A DNA stretch of 64,000 nt from CAZUWH01 sp964624075. Lineage in GTDB: Bacteria > Pseudomonadota > Alphaproteobacteria > Rhodospirillales > Rhodospirillaceae. Under the pieces are notes generated by a model that was not told where the DNA came from, ran no database searches, and worked only from the letters and a program-made list of their open reading frames with translations. The stretch lies in NCBI GenBank assembly GCA_964624075.1, contig CAZUWH010000012.1, positions 7,782-71,781 on the forward strand, given 5' to 3'. This document shows positions 15,356-24,517 of this stretch, piece after piece (the stretch's first letter is position 1; each line of letters begins with the position of its first letter). The position numbers were made by a program, and so were the translations under genes.

Positions 15356-17875
15356 ATGCTTCCTTTCATGTTCGCGCATGCTCCGCGCTCGCGCCTCATT
15401 GCGCTCCTGGGGCCAACCAACACCGGCAAGACCCATCTTGCCCTGGAGCGTATGCTCGGGTACCGCTCCGGCATGATTGGGTTTCCGTTGCGTTTGCTCG
15501 CGCGCGAAAGTTACGATCGTGTTGCCAGGATCAGGGGAGCAGGCCAGGTTGCGCTGATCACAGGGGAGGAAAAAATCATCCCCCCGCACCCCAGTTACTT
15601 CGTCTGCACGGTCGAAAGCATGCCGCTTGACCGGGCCGTCGCGTTTCTGGCCGTGGATGAAATCCAGCTCTGCGCCGATCCCGAGCGTGGCCATGTCTTC
15701 ACCGAGCGCCTGCTGCATGCCCGCGGACTTGAGGAAACCATGCTGCTTGGCGCCGAAACCATCCGACCTCTGATCCGGCGTCTGGTCCCGGAGGCTGCGT
15801 TCGTAGCCCGACCCCGGTTGTCGCGCCTGGTGTATACCGCGCCGTGCAAACTCACCCGCGTGCCGCCGCGGACAGCCATCGTGGCCTTTTCGGCTGCCGA
15901 TGTCTACGCCATTGCCGAACTGATCCGGCGGAACCGCGGGGGCGCTGCGGTGGTGTTGGGGGCCTTGAGTCCGCGAACCCGTAACGCCCAGGTCGCCCTC
16001 TATCAAGGCGGGGAGGTCGACTACATGGTGGCCACCGATGCCATTGGCATGGGCCTCAACATGGATATCGATCACGTGCTGTTCGCGGCCTTGCGTAAGT
16101 TCGACGGCCGGGTCCCGCGGGATTTGATGGCCACTGAAGTGGCACAGATTGCCGGCCGGGCCGGGCGTCACATGAACGACGGGACCTTCAGCACGGCGCT
16201 CGATATCGGTCCCATGGACCCCGAAATGGTGGCACGGGTGGAAAACCACACCTTCCCGCCTCTGACGGCCCTGTTCTGGCGCAATGCGCGCCTGCGCCAT
16301 ACGTCGATCGCTGCCCTGCTGTCCAGCCTGCAGATGCCCCCGCCTGCACCGGGCTTGGTCCGCGCGCCTGTCACCGGCGACCAGCTCATTCTGGAGGCCG
16401 CTGCCCACGATGCGGATGTGCAGCGTCTTACCACCACGACGGAGGCCGTGCGTCGGCTGTGGGAGGTTTGTCAGATTCCCGATTTCCGCAAGGTTGGACC
16501 GGAAACCCATGCTCGTTTGGTCAGCCGGCTCTACCACTTCCTCATGGAACCGGCGGTACGCCTGCTGACCGACTGGATGGCGGATCAGGTTGCCCGGCTG
16601 GAACGAACCACCGGCGACATCGATGCCCTGGTCGAACGCATCGCCAGCATCCGCATCTGGAGTTATGTCGCGTACCGCCCGGGTTGGCTTGAGGATTCCG
16701 TTCACTGGCAGGAACGTACCCGGGCCATCGAGGATGGTCTGTCGGATGCCCTGCACGAGCGCCTGACCCAGCGCTTCGTTGACCGGCGCACGGCGGTGCT
16801 GGTCCGTCACCTGAGGAATCCGGCCAGCCTGCATGCTGCCGTAGCTGACGATGGAACGGTACGGGTGGAGGGACATTACATCGGTCGGCTGTCCGGTTTC
16901 CGCTTCGGGGTTGACACCGAGGCCGACGCCAGGGCCCGCCGGGCCGCACTGGCGGCGGCGTCCAAGTCCCTGCCGGCGGAAATCACCCGTCGGGTCCGCG
17001 CCATCGAGGCCGCACCGGACGATGCCCTTGTCCTGACTGATGCGGGCGTCATCACCTGGCATGGTGCCGCGGTTGGACGTCTCATGCCGGGCGCCGACGT
17101 CCTGAGACCGGGTGTAAGTCTCCTGGCATCCGATCTTCTAGATGCGCCCCTGGTCGAGCGGATTCACAGGCGGCTGGAGACATGGCTGGCGCACCATATG
17201 GCCACCCGGCTGGGACCGCTGATGACCCTGCGGGAGACCCCCCTGAAAGGGATGGTACGGGGTCTTGCCTTTCAGCTCATGGAAGCGCTGGGCACCCTGC
17301 CCCGGCGCGCGGTTGAAGGGACGTTATCCACCCTGTCTGCCGCTGATCGCGCCACCCTGGCACAGCTGGGGGTGCGGATCGGAACCGAATCGGTCTTCCT
17401 ACCCGCCGTGCTGAAGCCGGCCTGCCAGCGTTTGACGGCCTTGTTGTGGCGTACCTGTCATGCCCCAAACGAATCCCCGGAAACTCTGGCGCCGCCGTCG
17501 CCAGGGCGGATTTGCCGTCCGGCCGGTCCTGACACGCTGGAAGCCTTTCAGGCGGCCATCGGCTTCCGGGCCCTTGGCGGCTTGGCCGTGCGGGCTGACA
17601 TGCTGGAACGCTTCGCCGCTGCCGTGCGTGTCCACCTGCGTTCCCATCGCCAGGCACGGGACACCACGGCGGTACCCTTGCCGGCGCACCTTTTCTCCAT
17701 GCTGGGGGTGGACAGCGCCGACGGGGCCAGGCTGCTCCGTGCGCTCGGGTACGGGGTCGAAGAGGGGGAGGCAGGTCTGGTGGTGCACGCCCGCCAGGGG
17801 CGGCGAGGCCCCCGTCCTCATTCCGCCAACACTGATTCCCCATTCGCCAGGCTCAAATCCCTGACGCCGGGATGA
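15356..17875 (+). CDS. SUV3-like superfamily 2 RNA helicase
   Basis: The 839-residue protein has a helicase core most like mitochondrial SUV3: Walker A GPTNTGKT at 19-26, DEIQ near 99-102, YMVATDAIGMGLNMDI in domain 2, and motif VI QIAGRAGR near 262-270. The C-terminal 500 residues are helical and typical of alphaproteobacterial SUV3 homologs. It probably unwinds RNA during turnover, possibly with RNase R or PNPase. The frame is open from 15284, but AGGGAG at 15343-15348 selects the ATG at 15356, which gives the conserved short N-terminus. Confidence 0.9.
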   Translation: MLPFMFAHAPRSRLIALLGPTNTGKTHLALERMLGYRSGMIGFPLRLLARESYDRVARIRGAGQVALITGEEKIIPPHPSYFVCTVESMPLDRAVAFLAVDEIQLCADPERGHVFTERLLHARGLEETMLLGAETIRPLIRRLVPEAAFVARPRLSRLVYTAPCKLTRVPPRTAIVAFSAADVYAIAELIRRNRGGAAVVLGALSPRTRNAQVALYQGGEVDYMVATDAIGMGLNMDIDHVLFAALRKFDGRVPRDLMATEVAQIAGRAGRHMNDGTFSTALDIGPMDPEMVARVENHTFPPLTALFWRNARLRHTSIAALLSSLQMPPPAPGLVRAPVTGDQLILEAAAHDADVQRLTTTTEAVRRLWEVCQIPDFRKVGPETHARLVSRLYHFLMEPAVRLLTDWMADQVARLERTTGDIDALVERIASIRIWSYVAYRPGWLEDSVHWQERTRAIEDGLSDALHERLTQRFVDRRTAVLVRHLRNPASLHAAVADDGTVRVEGHYIGRLSGFRFGVDTEADARARRAALAAASKSLPAEITRRVRAIEAAPDDALVLTDAGVITWHGAAVGRLMPGADVLRPGVSLLASDLLDAPLVERIHRRLETWLAHHMATRLGPLMTLRETPLKGMVRGLAFQLMEALGTLPRRAVEGTLSTLSAADRATLAQLGVRIGTESVFLPAVLKPACQRLTALLWRTCHAPNESPETLAPPSPGRICRPAGPDTLEAFQAAIGFRALGGLAVRADMLERFAAAVRVHLRSHRQARDTTAVPLPAHLFSMLGVDSADGARLLRALGYGVEEGEAGLVVHARQGRRGPRPHSANTDSPFARLKSLTPG

Positions 17876-17890
17876 CTGGTTTGGGGCGCG

Positions 17891-18080
17891 TACAGCCTTT
17901 CCGCCTGGAATAGCAAGCCCCTCCCCTTGGATCCGGGGGAGGGTTGGGTGGTGGGGGGTAATGCCTCCGGACGCTGCCTACCGCTGGCAGGGGTATGACC
18001 ATCGCGAGCCCCCTGCCTGCGCCACACCAGACGTCACGATCACCCTCATCCTAACCCTCCCCCGATCCAGGGGGGAGGGG
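17891..18080. repeat. palindrome-bounded repeat element, copy 2 (complete)
   Basis: It runs from CAGCCTTTCCGCCTGGAATA through a first palindrome (CCCTCCCCTTGGATCCGGGG GAGGG), TTGGGTGG, GGGGTAATGCCTCCGGACG, an interior, then ACCAGACGTCACGATCACCC and a second palindrome ending at 18080. Relative to copy 1 the interior is in reverse orientation. The copy lies between the helicase stop and the sulfite dehydrogenase relic. Confidence 0.7.
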
Positions 18081-18109
18081 GCTCTCATGACAGGCGAGGC
18101 GTGCCTATG

Positions 18110-18590
18110 GCCGCAGGGAAGACAGGAGCGGTAGCAGCCCGCCGTTCCTTCACGTCCGACGTCGGTTCGGGCATACCTTTCTCGGCCACCATCCAGGCCA
18201 GGCCCGATGATCCAGACGTTGCTGCTGCACCAGTTTGAGGGAATGGCACGCCTGGCAGGTATAAAATACGTCCTTGCGTCCCCCGCCCTCGGGCAGTTTC
18301 TACCAGTCGGTAGGCGCGTCGGTCGGGATCCTTGAGGCCGGGATAGGCCATGCGGGGTCCCCGGCACTTGAATAGGCGAACCCCGGCTGGCGCGCGACCG
18401 GCTGGCCGACTATCCGCCCCACCCCCCCCCACCCCCCTCCCTAAATTGGGACCGGTGCGGTTGGTCCTACCCGGTACCGCCTCATGATAACCTGGCACGC
18501 CGCGAATGCTTGTCTTGCCCTTGCGCGCCGCGCCACCGTCTGGCCCAGCCGCCACAGCGCTAACAAGACCGATCAGCAGTACTGACAGGA
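18110..18590 (-). pseudogene. cytochrome c subunit of sulfite dehydrogenase (SorB-like), degraded
   Basis: Minus-strand fragments in different frames give two c-type cytochrome pieces: GRTNRTGPNL with, after a shift, VVGRIVGQPVARQPGFAYSS and MAYPGLKDPDRRAY, then RKDVFYTCQACHSLKLVQQQ with an intact CxxCH haem motif, and MVAEKGMPEPTSDVKER. A C-rich/G-rich homopolymer run near 18420-18440 sits at one frame break. Several frameshifts separate the pieces. Position directly downstream of the sulfite oxidase relic on the same strand supports a former SorAB-type operon. Confidence 0.65.
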
Positions 18591-18659
18591 TGGGAAGCGG
18601 CTAAACCGTGGAGAAGCGCTGTGCTCCCCCACGCCCCTTCGGGTCCATCATGTCACCCT

Positions 18660-19958
18660 AGCCGCGATGTGGTGCATGGCGTTGTTGAGGTAGCCGTTCG
18701 GGGGCTCCAGGCCACCACCAGTGGCTGACTGTAGCCCTTGTTGTCGGTCACCCGCGACCAGACCTCGTAGTAGCCGGGACCGGGGAAGGTGATCTCTGTC
18801 TTCCAGTGTTGCCAGGCATAGGGATTGGCCAGCCTGGCGAGGCTGGTCTTCTGCCAGGTTACGCCGAAGTTGATCGAGATCTCCACCGCCGTAACGGTGT
18901 TGTCACCAGCCCAGGCGTGGTCGCGGACCACGATCGGCTTAGCCTGACCGACCCGACCTCGATCCGGCTCTGTGGGCGGGTGATGAGGGATTTGACCGGC
19001 ACCGCCTGGATGATGCGCGTGAACACCGCTTCAGGCACCTCCTCGCTCGGCTCCAGCGGCCGGTTCGGCATACAGTAGGACTTCTTCCTGGTCATGCCCT
19101 TGCCGTCGCGGACGACATCGCGCAAAACGATCTTCGTCAGCCACTTGTGCGAGGCCGGGCCGACCCAGCCCGGAACCACCAGCTATAACGGATGGCCGTT
19201 CATGGGATGCATCGGCGCGTCGTCCATCGCGAAGGCGATCAGGGTGTGCGGATTCACCGCCTTCTCGATGGGGATACCGCGCGACAAGCGGGACCTTGTT
19301 CGGCTCATCGAGCGCCTGATCCGCTCCATGGTGGGCGGTGTAAACGGCCGTCTTTCTGACCTTGGCGCTTTTCAGTATATCGGCGAGTCGCACCCCCGTC
19401 CATCGTGCGCAGCCGACCGCGCCCACCGTTCACTGCCCGTCCTTGGTCGGCGGGTTGAAGAACGCCCGGCCGTTGCTGCCGCATTCGATGACAAGCTGAG
19501 CCGTGACGACCTCAAGGTGCTTCTTCAGGTCGGCAATGGAAAGGGTTAAGGGAGCCTACCTCGTCCTCGACGGCAAGCGTCCAGGTTGCGGCATCCCCAT
19601 GAGGGCATGGTCCCATTATTGCGGATGTAGTGGCGGCTAGCCCGTGCGACGTCGTCGTCTAGCAGATGGGCTGGCGTTTCGGGCCCTGGACCGGCTTGTC
19701 GTTGATGATCGTCAGGCCATCCTTGCCCTTCGATCCTGAGGGCCTCCTCGGCCATGGCGACGGGAATGAAGCCTTACGGCATGTGGCGGGAGAGTGGGAT
19801 CGACATCCCCAGCATCGCCCCCATGGTGGCAAGCCCCGCCCCTTTGAGGAACCCGCGCCGGTCGTCCTCGGCCATGCGACCGAAAACTTCCCGATCGGCC
19901 TTTACGGGTCCTTGGCGAACAGTTCAAAAAACTCTCGTCCTTTCCAATCTGTAGTCAT
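18660..19958 (-). pseudogene. sulfite oxidase/dehydrogenase molybdopterin subunit (SorA-like), degraded
   Basis: Starting at an ATG at 19958, minus-strand pieces rebuild the whole protein. It opens with MTTDWKGREFFELFAKDP, then after a shift a Tat signal (RRGFLKGAGLATMGAMLG), then a stop. Further pieces are TPAHLLDDDVARASRHYIRN, IECGSNGRAFF with the molybdenum-ligating Cys, VGCARWTGVRLADILKSAKV, GWVGPASHKWLTKIVL and the dimerisation domain DHAWAGDNTVTAVEISINFG. At least three frameshifts and three in-frame stops rule out function. The intact enzyme oxidises sulfite in the periplasm and passes electrons to cytochrome c. Confidence 0.8.
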
Positions 19959-20077
19959 CAGTCATGCCCCCTCTGATTTGGAACAAGAATAAGACAGTGC
20001 TGGAGACGCCTGCCTTTACTGTCTGGAAGATATTATGAAGAACGTCGCGGACACACAACAAAATAATAGGAATGTAT

Positions 20078-20848
20078 TCACTTTAATGAGGACGACCCGG
20101 GAAAGGTCCCTGCGGCAATGTCTGCCATGACCTGCCGCAGGGCCAGCCGCAATGCCGGCACCTCGGACTCCTCGGAGCCGCTCCAATGATTGAAGCGGAT
20201 CAACTGGTCGAGAGGCAGGCGTTGACGCCAACCAACGGTTTCCAGCTCCGGGGCGGTGCAGAACGTCGTAACATATCCGACGCACAGGTAGGCAATGGGA
20301 ACCACCGGGTCTGGAATCCCGAGAATCTCCTTCAGTTCCTGTTCATGAACGATGCTGACCCAGCCCACCCCGATTCCTTCGGCCCGGGCGGCCAGCCACA
20401 GGTTCTGCACCGCACACACGGTACTGTAGAGATCCATGGTCGGAATGTGGGTTCGACCGATCACCACCGGGCCAGCCCGTTCACGATCGCAGGTGACACA
20501 GAGGCCAAGCGGCGCTTCGAGGATTCCCTCGAGCTTCAACGTCCGGTACAGGATCTGCCGCTCGCTCTCCGGGAACATGGCGGCGGCTTCGGCATTGGCA
20601 AGCAGAAACGCATCCTTGATGCGTTGCCGCACCGTCTGATCGGTGATGAGGATGAAGCCCCACGGCTGCATAAAGCCGACCGATGGGGCATGATGGGCTG
20701 CGATTAGCAACCGGCTCAGCACCTCAAGGGGAATCGGATCTGGCCGGAATTGGCTGCGCACATCACGGCGGCTCAGGATAGTCCGGTAGACGGCCTGGCG
20801 TTCGCTGGCTGCGAACCTCCCGGCAAACGGAGGAGCGTAGCTTTCCAT
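20078..20848 (-). CDS. bluB: 5,6-dimethylbenzimidazole synthase BluB
   Basis: BluB is a nitroreductase-fold enzyme that cannibalises FMNH2 with oxygen to give 5,6-dimethylbenzimidazole, the lower ligand of cobalamin. The 256-residue protein shows the FMN-binding RRDVRSQF motif at 27-34, APSVGFMQPWGF near 54-65, and GVGWVSIV late in the chain, all family hallmarks. The ATG at 20848 gives the usual N-terminus; the frame is open further upstream but unconserved. A shortened cobalamin-riboswitch-like leader precedes it. No other cobalamin synthesis genes are adjacent. Confidence 0.92.
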   Translation of the reverse strand: MESYAPPFAGRFAASERQAVYRTILSRRDVRSQFRPDPIPLEVLSRLLIAAHHAPSVGFMQPWGFILITDQTVRQRIKDAFLLANAEAAAMFPESERQILYRTLKLEGILEAPLGLCVTCDRERAGPVVIGRTHIPTMDLYSTVCAVQNLWLAARAEGIGVGWVSIVHEQELKEILGIPDPVVPIAYLCVGYVTTFCTAPELETVGWRQRLPLDQLIRFNHWSGSEESEVPALRLALRQVMADIAAGTFPGSSSLK

Positions 20849-20889
20849 TCGCATCCCTTTCGAGCGAAAAACCCGGCAACCACCCACCC

Positions 20890-21000
20890 ACGACGGTTCC
20901 CTCTCCCGACAGGCCGGTCTTCTGACTTGGGATCCTCCCGATCTGTCGCCTTCTCCCGCCGTAGCGGGCACCTATCAGTACGGCTGAACAACTATAGCCC
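20890..21000 (-). promoter_or_regulatory. cobalamin-riboswitch-like leader of bluB, core apparently missing
   Basis: On the minus strand the bluB leader contains AAGTCAGAAGACCGGCCTGT (20908-20927), almost identical to the conserved 3' box of cobalamin riboswitches, preceded by GGGAGAAGGCG and by GGTGCCCGC (20951-20972). The central conserved blocks expected between these (the CCCGCAACTG and GCCACTG types) are not present. This could be an internally deleted riboswitch that has lost ligand binding, or an unusual short variant. The rest of the gene-free leader to 21231 shows nothing else I recognise. Confidence 0.55.
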
Positions 21001-21231
21001 GACTCATTAGCCATTGCAAGAGATTCTACAGATGGATGTAATCTCGTGCCATCCTTCCTTCGTTGAGGTAATGGTGCCGTGATCGGAAAACAACACGGCA
21101 CACCTGACAAAAGCGCCAGACACGAAATAATATTCATAGTTGACATGAATGCATGCAGAACCCAAACCCCTCATAGGCACCAGCTTGGTACGTCATGCGT
21201 GGGTCAACCCCGCACATGGGGGATGGGTTCA

Positions 21232-21897
21232 CTAGGAATCGTCGATAAGTGAGTGTCCATGACCCAACCCCTCCCCCGATCCAGCGGACGGAGAGTCCGG
21301 GGGGGCAACAGTGCCAAGATAGCGGTGAAATCGCCAGAAAAAGAAGACAGCAAACAGAGCCGCTCCCACGGCGGCTGCATACAAAAGAGGGGTACCCCCC
21401 CCCACGCCCATCAGTACCGGGACCACCAGCATGCCGTCGTCTGGATCAAAACCAGCCCGGCCCCCCAGCTCAGCGGCGCGCCGCCCGGCAATGTTTTCAA
21501 CCCGCATGACCAGCCACAGGATTGCCGCCACAGCGAACCCGGCCACGGTTCCCATCGGCACCGCCCCCGGCACGTTGTCGCGCAGGCCTATCCCCAGACC
21601 GATGAATATCAGAGCGTTGGCGATGCTATCCGAGACCAGATCGTATTTGTGCCCAAAGGCGCTTTTCCGGCCCGACAGACGGGCGAGCTCGCCGTCCGCC
21701 CGATCCAGCAGCATGGAGACAAGGAAAAGACCGGCACCCACCTGCCGCCAGCCTTCACTGCCTTCTGCCGCCGCCCCGGCCGCCGCCACGCCCATCACCA
21801 GCCGCAGGGTCGTGACATGATTGGGCGTGACCGGCGATGCGACGAGCGGTCGCACCAACACACGAGCAATCTGATGAATCCAGGTGTTGTGACTCAT
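21232..21897 (-). CDS. CDP-alcohol phosphatidyltransferase family membrane protein
   Basis: The 221-residue integral membrane protein carries the complete CDP-OH phosphotransferase signature D-x2-D-G-x2-A-R-x8-G-x3-D-x3-D at residues 65-90 (DRADGELARLSG, GHKYDLVSDS), so it should transfer a phospho-alcohol from CDP. About five to six hydrophobic segments are visible. The specific substrate cannot be inferred; it lacks features that would identify PgsA or PssA. The frame is open upstream to 22122, but that part covers a repeat, and MSHNTWIHQIARVLVRP at 21897 is the sensible start. Its last codons (GSGEGLGH) lie in a repeat fragment. Confidence 0.85.
   Translation of the reverse strand: MSHNTWIHQIARVLVRPLVASPVTPNHVTTLRLVMGVAAAGAAAEGSEGWRQVGAGLFLVSMLLDRADGELARLSGRKSAFGHKYDLVSDSIANALIFIGLGIGLRDNVPGAVPMGTVAGFAVAAILWLVMRVENIAGRRAAELGGRAGFDPDDGMLVVPVLMGVGGGTPLLYAAAVGAALFAVFFFWRFHRYLGTVAPPDSPSAGSGEGLGHGHSLIDDS
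21258..21287. repeat. half copy of the palindromic repeat at the 3' end of the phosphatidyltransferase gene
   Basis: ACCCAACCCCTCCCCCGATC followed by CAGCGGACGGAG matches one arm of the dispersed elements. It encodes the final residues of the minus-strand gene. Confidence 0.45.
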
Positions 21898-22297
21898 GGA
21901 AAACCCGTAGCAGAGTCCAGAAGACTTTGCAAGGCGCGAGGAACAGCGAGACTTGGTACGCAGGTAAAGGAAGATCGTCCGTGCAGCCGTTCCCGCAAAC
22001 CCTGTCCCCGCGCAGGCGGGGGCAAGGGAGGGGAGGGCTTGCCGTTCCAGGCGGCGGAAGGCTGTATGCCCCCCTCCCGCTTCCACCGGACCTCTCTTTA
22101 CCTCATGGTAGCGCTTGCGCAAGGGTGACGATTCTAGTCTTGAATACTTTCCTTCGTCCGGTTGCCCTGCAGCACCCCCGAAGCCAACACGCTAGGACTT
22201 GTCGGCTTTGGTATCATTGGGCGTCGGCGTTATCTTACCGACAGAGAATACCGCTTCTGTTTATTGAACGAGCGCCAATCGTTGAAAGGATCGTACC
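21898..22297. other. gene-free stretch with one terminal fragment of the repeat element
   Basis: At 22018-22085 the sequence GGGAGGGCTTGCCGTTCCAG, GCGGCGGAAGGCTGTATGCC matches, in reverse, the outer end found near 17.89, 49.86 and 54.29 kb. A CCGCGCAGGCGGGG hairpin precedes it. The rest should contain the divergent promoters of the phosphatidyltransferase and malyl-CoA-lyase-like genes; I could not place them confidently. Confidence 0.5.
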
Positions 22298-23197
22298 ATG
22301 GCTGCCACCATCCGCCCCCGTCGGAGCCTCCTCTATATGCCTGGTTCCAACACCCGTGCCCTGGAAAAGGCCAAAACCTTGGCTGCCGACGGTTTGATTC
22401 TCGATCTTGAAGATGCCGTTGCCCCCAACGCCAAAACCGCGGCGCGGCAAAACGTTGTCGAAGCGACCCGCTCTGGTCTGTATGGCAAACGGGAAGTGCT
22501 GATCCGGATCAACGCCCTCAACACGCCCTGGGGCTATGAAGACCTGGCCGCCGTAGCAGGAAGTGGCAGCGATGGCGTTTTGCTGCCCAAGGTGCAGAGT
22601 GCCGATTATGTACGTCTGTGCGAGCAGGTACTGGAAGCCAATGGAGCGCCTACGGACATGCGCCTGTGGTGCATGATGGAAACGCCGTTTGGCATGCTGC
22701 ACGCCGATGAAATCGCTAATGCTACGGCCCGTCTGGGGGGCATGGTGATGGGGACGTCGGATCTGACCAAGGACTTGCAGGCGGCCCATACGCGTGAACG
22801 TCTGCCGATGATCACCTCGCTGTCCCTGTGCATCCTGGCGGCACGCGCCCATAGTCTGGCCATCGTGGATGGCGTGCATCTGGATCTGGATGACGACGAG
22901 GGTTTTGAGATGTCGTGCCGGCAGGGACTGGAGCTTGGTTTCGATGGCAAGACCCTGATCCATCCGAAAACTATCATGGTGGCCAACCAGATCTTCGGCC
23001 CTAGCCCGCAGGAAGTGGCCTTCTCCCGCTGCATCATCGAGGCCTTCACCCAGGCCGAGCACGAAGGCCGGGGGGTGGTGGTCGTGGACGGTAAGCTGGT
23101 GGAGAATTTGCACATGGCCAATGCCAGACGTCTGGTGCAACTGGCTGATGCCATCACCGAGCTGGAAGGAAGTCTTGAAACGCCGCAGCTAGCCTGA
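22298..23197 (+). CDS. HpcH/HpaI (CitE-like) CoA-ester lyase, malyl-CoA lyase related
   Basis: The 299-residue protein belongs to the CitE/malyl-CoA lyase family of Mg-dependent TIM-barrel lyases. It opens with RRSLLYMPGSNTRALEKAKT, then LILDLEDAV (metal and substrate site), VLIRINALNTPWGYEDL, GVLLPKV, MMETPFGM with the second metal-binding acidic residue, and GFDGKTLIHPKTI. Likely reactions are cleavage of malyl-CoA or methylmalyl-CoA to glyoxylate plus acyl-CoA, or malyl-CoA thioester hydrolysis. Family members with these functions cannot be separated here. AAAGGA precedes the ATG. acuI at 54.5 kb would be consistent with a propionyl-CoA/ethylmalonyl-CoA metabolism, but linkage is weak. Confidence 0.85.
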   Translation: MAATIRPRRSLLYMPGSNTRALEKAKTLAADGLILDLEDAVAPNAKTAARQNVVEATRSGLYGKREVLIRINALNTPWGYEDLAAVAGSGSDGVLLPKVQSADYVRLCEQVLEANGAPTDMRLWCMMETPFGMLHADEIANATARLGGMVMGTSDLTKDLQAAHTRERLPMITSLSLCILAARAHSLAIVDGVHLDLDDDEGFEMSCRQGLELGFDGKTLIHPKTIMVANQIFGPSPQEVAFSRCIIEAFTQAEHEGRGVVVVDGKLVENLHMANARRLVQLADAITELEGSLETPQLA

Positions 23198-23393
23198 TGA
23201 TATGAAAAGAACGTGGAAGAGTCCTCCTCTCCTCCACCTTTGTTTCGTCTGGCGCGCCGACAGGCCTGCCTGGCTGCGCGCATCGAAACGGGCCCGCGCG
23301 AGTCCTGTATAAAACGCTTGACGCCTCCCGCAAAGGTCATTACAAGGAAACGCACTGCTGTCAGTGGAGACTGGCGGGAAGGGAGGCGCGGCG

Positions 23394-23467
23394 GGCCGGG
23401 TGGCAGAGTGGTGATGCAGAGGACTGCAAATCCTTGTACGTCGGTTCGATTCCGGCCCCGGCCTCCA
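23394..23467 (+). tRNA. tRNA-Cys (GCA)
   Basis: The cloverleaf folds by eye: acceptor GGCCGGG (23394-23400) pairs with CCCGGCC (23457-23463); the anticodon loop is CTGCAAA; the T arm has GTCGG/CCGGC around TTCGATT. The discriminator base is T (23464), the usual identity base for tRNA-Cys, and CCA is encoded at 23465-23467. Confidence 0.95.
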
Positions 23468-23495
23468 GAGCGTGACGCGCAGGTGAGAAGGGTGT

Positions 23496-23571
23496 TCCGG
23501 CGTAGCTCAGTCGGTAGAGCAGCGGACTGTTAATCCGCGGGTCGCTGGTTCGAGTCCAGCCGCCGGAGCCA
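23496..23571 (+). tRNA. tRNA-Asn (GTT)
   Basis: Acceptor TCCGGCG (23496-23502) pairs with CGCCGGA (23561-23567). The D arm is GCTCAGTCGGTAGAGC, the anticodon loop CTGTTAA, and the T loop TTCGAGT. G is the discriminator and CCA is encoded at 23569-23571. It lies 28 bases after tRNA-Cys and is probably co-transcribed with it. Confidence 0.96.
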
Positions 23572-23621
23572 GAGGCCGTTGGTGTTGCGCCAAGGGGTGC
23601 TCTCCTCAGGAGAGGGAAGGG

Positions 23622-24281
23622 TCAGCGGCGTTCCAGGCGCATCTTTTTGTCAAGATACGCGAAGCCCTCCAGAAATTGCCTTTCAGCCATGCGGGAAGGC
23701 GAAGGCGTGAGATGAACATCGGTCAACGGTTTTTCCCTGAACCTCAGGACCGAAGCCACTTCCTCAAATGAAAATCCAGAGAGCTGTACGGCTTCGGTCG
23801 CAGCGGCGATGATGTCGGCCTTCTTGATCAGGGCCTTGACACCCGGTTCCAGCCGGACAGGCAGGCCAAAGCGAAGATGGATGGCACATTGCAGACGATC
23901 TTCGACCTCCCGGAAGACATCTCCCACGACGGCCTTGAGGGGCGTGATCATGTCATGGGTGACATATTCTGAGGCGTCATGCAGTTTGGCGGCCATCAGG
24001 ACCCACGCCGGCGCCCGCGGCCGCAAACGCTGCCGGACGATCTCGACCACAAAGTCGGAGTGCTGGGCCACGCTCCAGCCATGTTCGCCACTGGTCTGGC
24101 CGTTCCAGCGGGTATTGCGCGACAGGCCAAGCGCAATATCGATGATTTCGATGTCCATCGGTGACGGTTCGACTAGATTCAGCCGTCGCCCTGATAGCAT
24201 GCGCTGCCAGGTCCGCGGGGCCAACGCGCTCAGACGGGCGGCGTCTTCGGCAGAGACCTTGCGTGGCGGGCTGTCATTCAT
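23622..24281 (-). CDS. HD-domain hydrolase (YfbR/5'-deoxynucleotidase-like)
   Basis: The 219-residue protein has an HD metal-dependent phosphohydrolase fold: H74 in VAQHSDFV, the H101-D102 pair in AAKLHDASEYVTHDMITPLK, and a later D in KKADIIAAATEA. The motif context resembles YfbR-type nucleotidases, which dephosphorylate nucleoside monophosphates, but substrate is not proven. The ATG at 24281 (MNDSPPRKVS) is preferred; the 45 upstream in-frame codons look non-coding. It converges on the tRNA pair. Confidence 0.8.
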   Translation of the reverse strand: MNDSPPRKVSAEDAARLSALAPRTWQRMLSGRRLNLVEPSPMDIEIIDIALGLSRNTRWNGQTSGEHGWSVAQHSDFVVEIVRQRLRPRAPAWVLMAAKLHDASEYVTHDMITPLKAVVGDVFREVEDRLQCAIHLRFGLPVRLEPGVKALIKKADIIAAATEAVQLSGFSFEEVASVLRFREKPLTDVHLTPSPSRMAERQFLEGFAYLDKKMRLERR

Positions 24282-24517
24282 GGGCCAGCTCTTCAATTGA
24301 AAAACATCCGGGAACGGCTTCGCGACGGATCTCGATTTCCCTTTGGTGCTTGAGAAACCCAGGAGGCGGGCAGGATTTTCAGGGCGAAAGCCTCGCGGAA
24401 GGATGGGGGATCCCATGACCCTCCTTCATGTGTTGCTTGTCAACTATACAGAGTAACAAACACGACAATTCCCTCTTTGGTTCTGGCTGCCCGGACTGTG
24501 GCACCATCCTTTCTGCA

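Noticed and set aside
15353..17062. 569-codon minus-strand frame opposite the helicase
   Set aside because: Shadow of the intact, motif-complete helicase on the other strand.
20849..21180. A standard, functional cobalamin riboswitch
   Set aside because: The conserved central blocks could not be found, so only a riboswitch-like remnant or variant is reported.
21253..22128. 291-codon plus-strand frame opposite the phosphatidyltransferase
   Set aside because: The minus strand carries a complete CDP-alcohol transferase signature; the plus frame has none.
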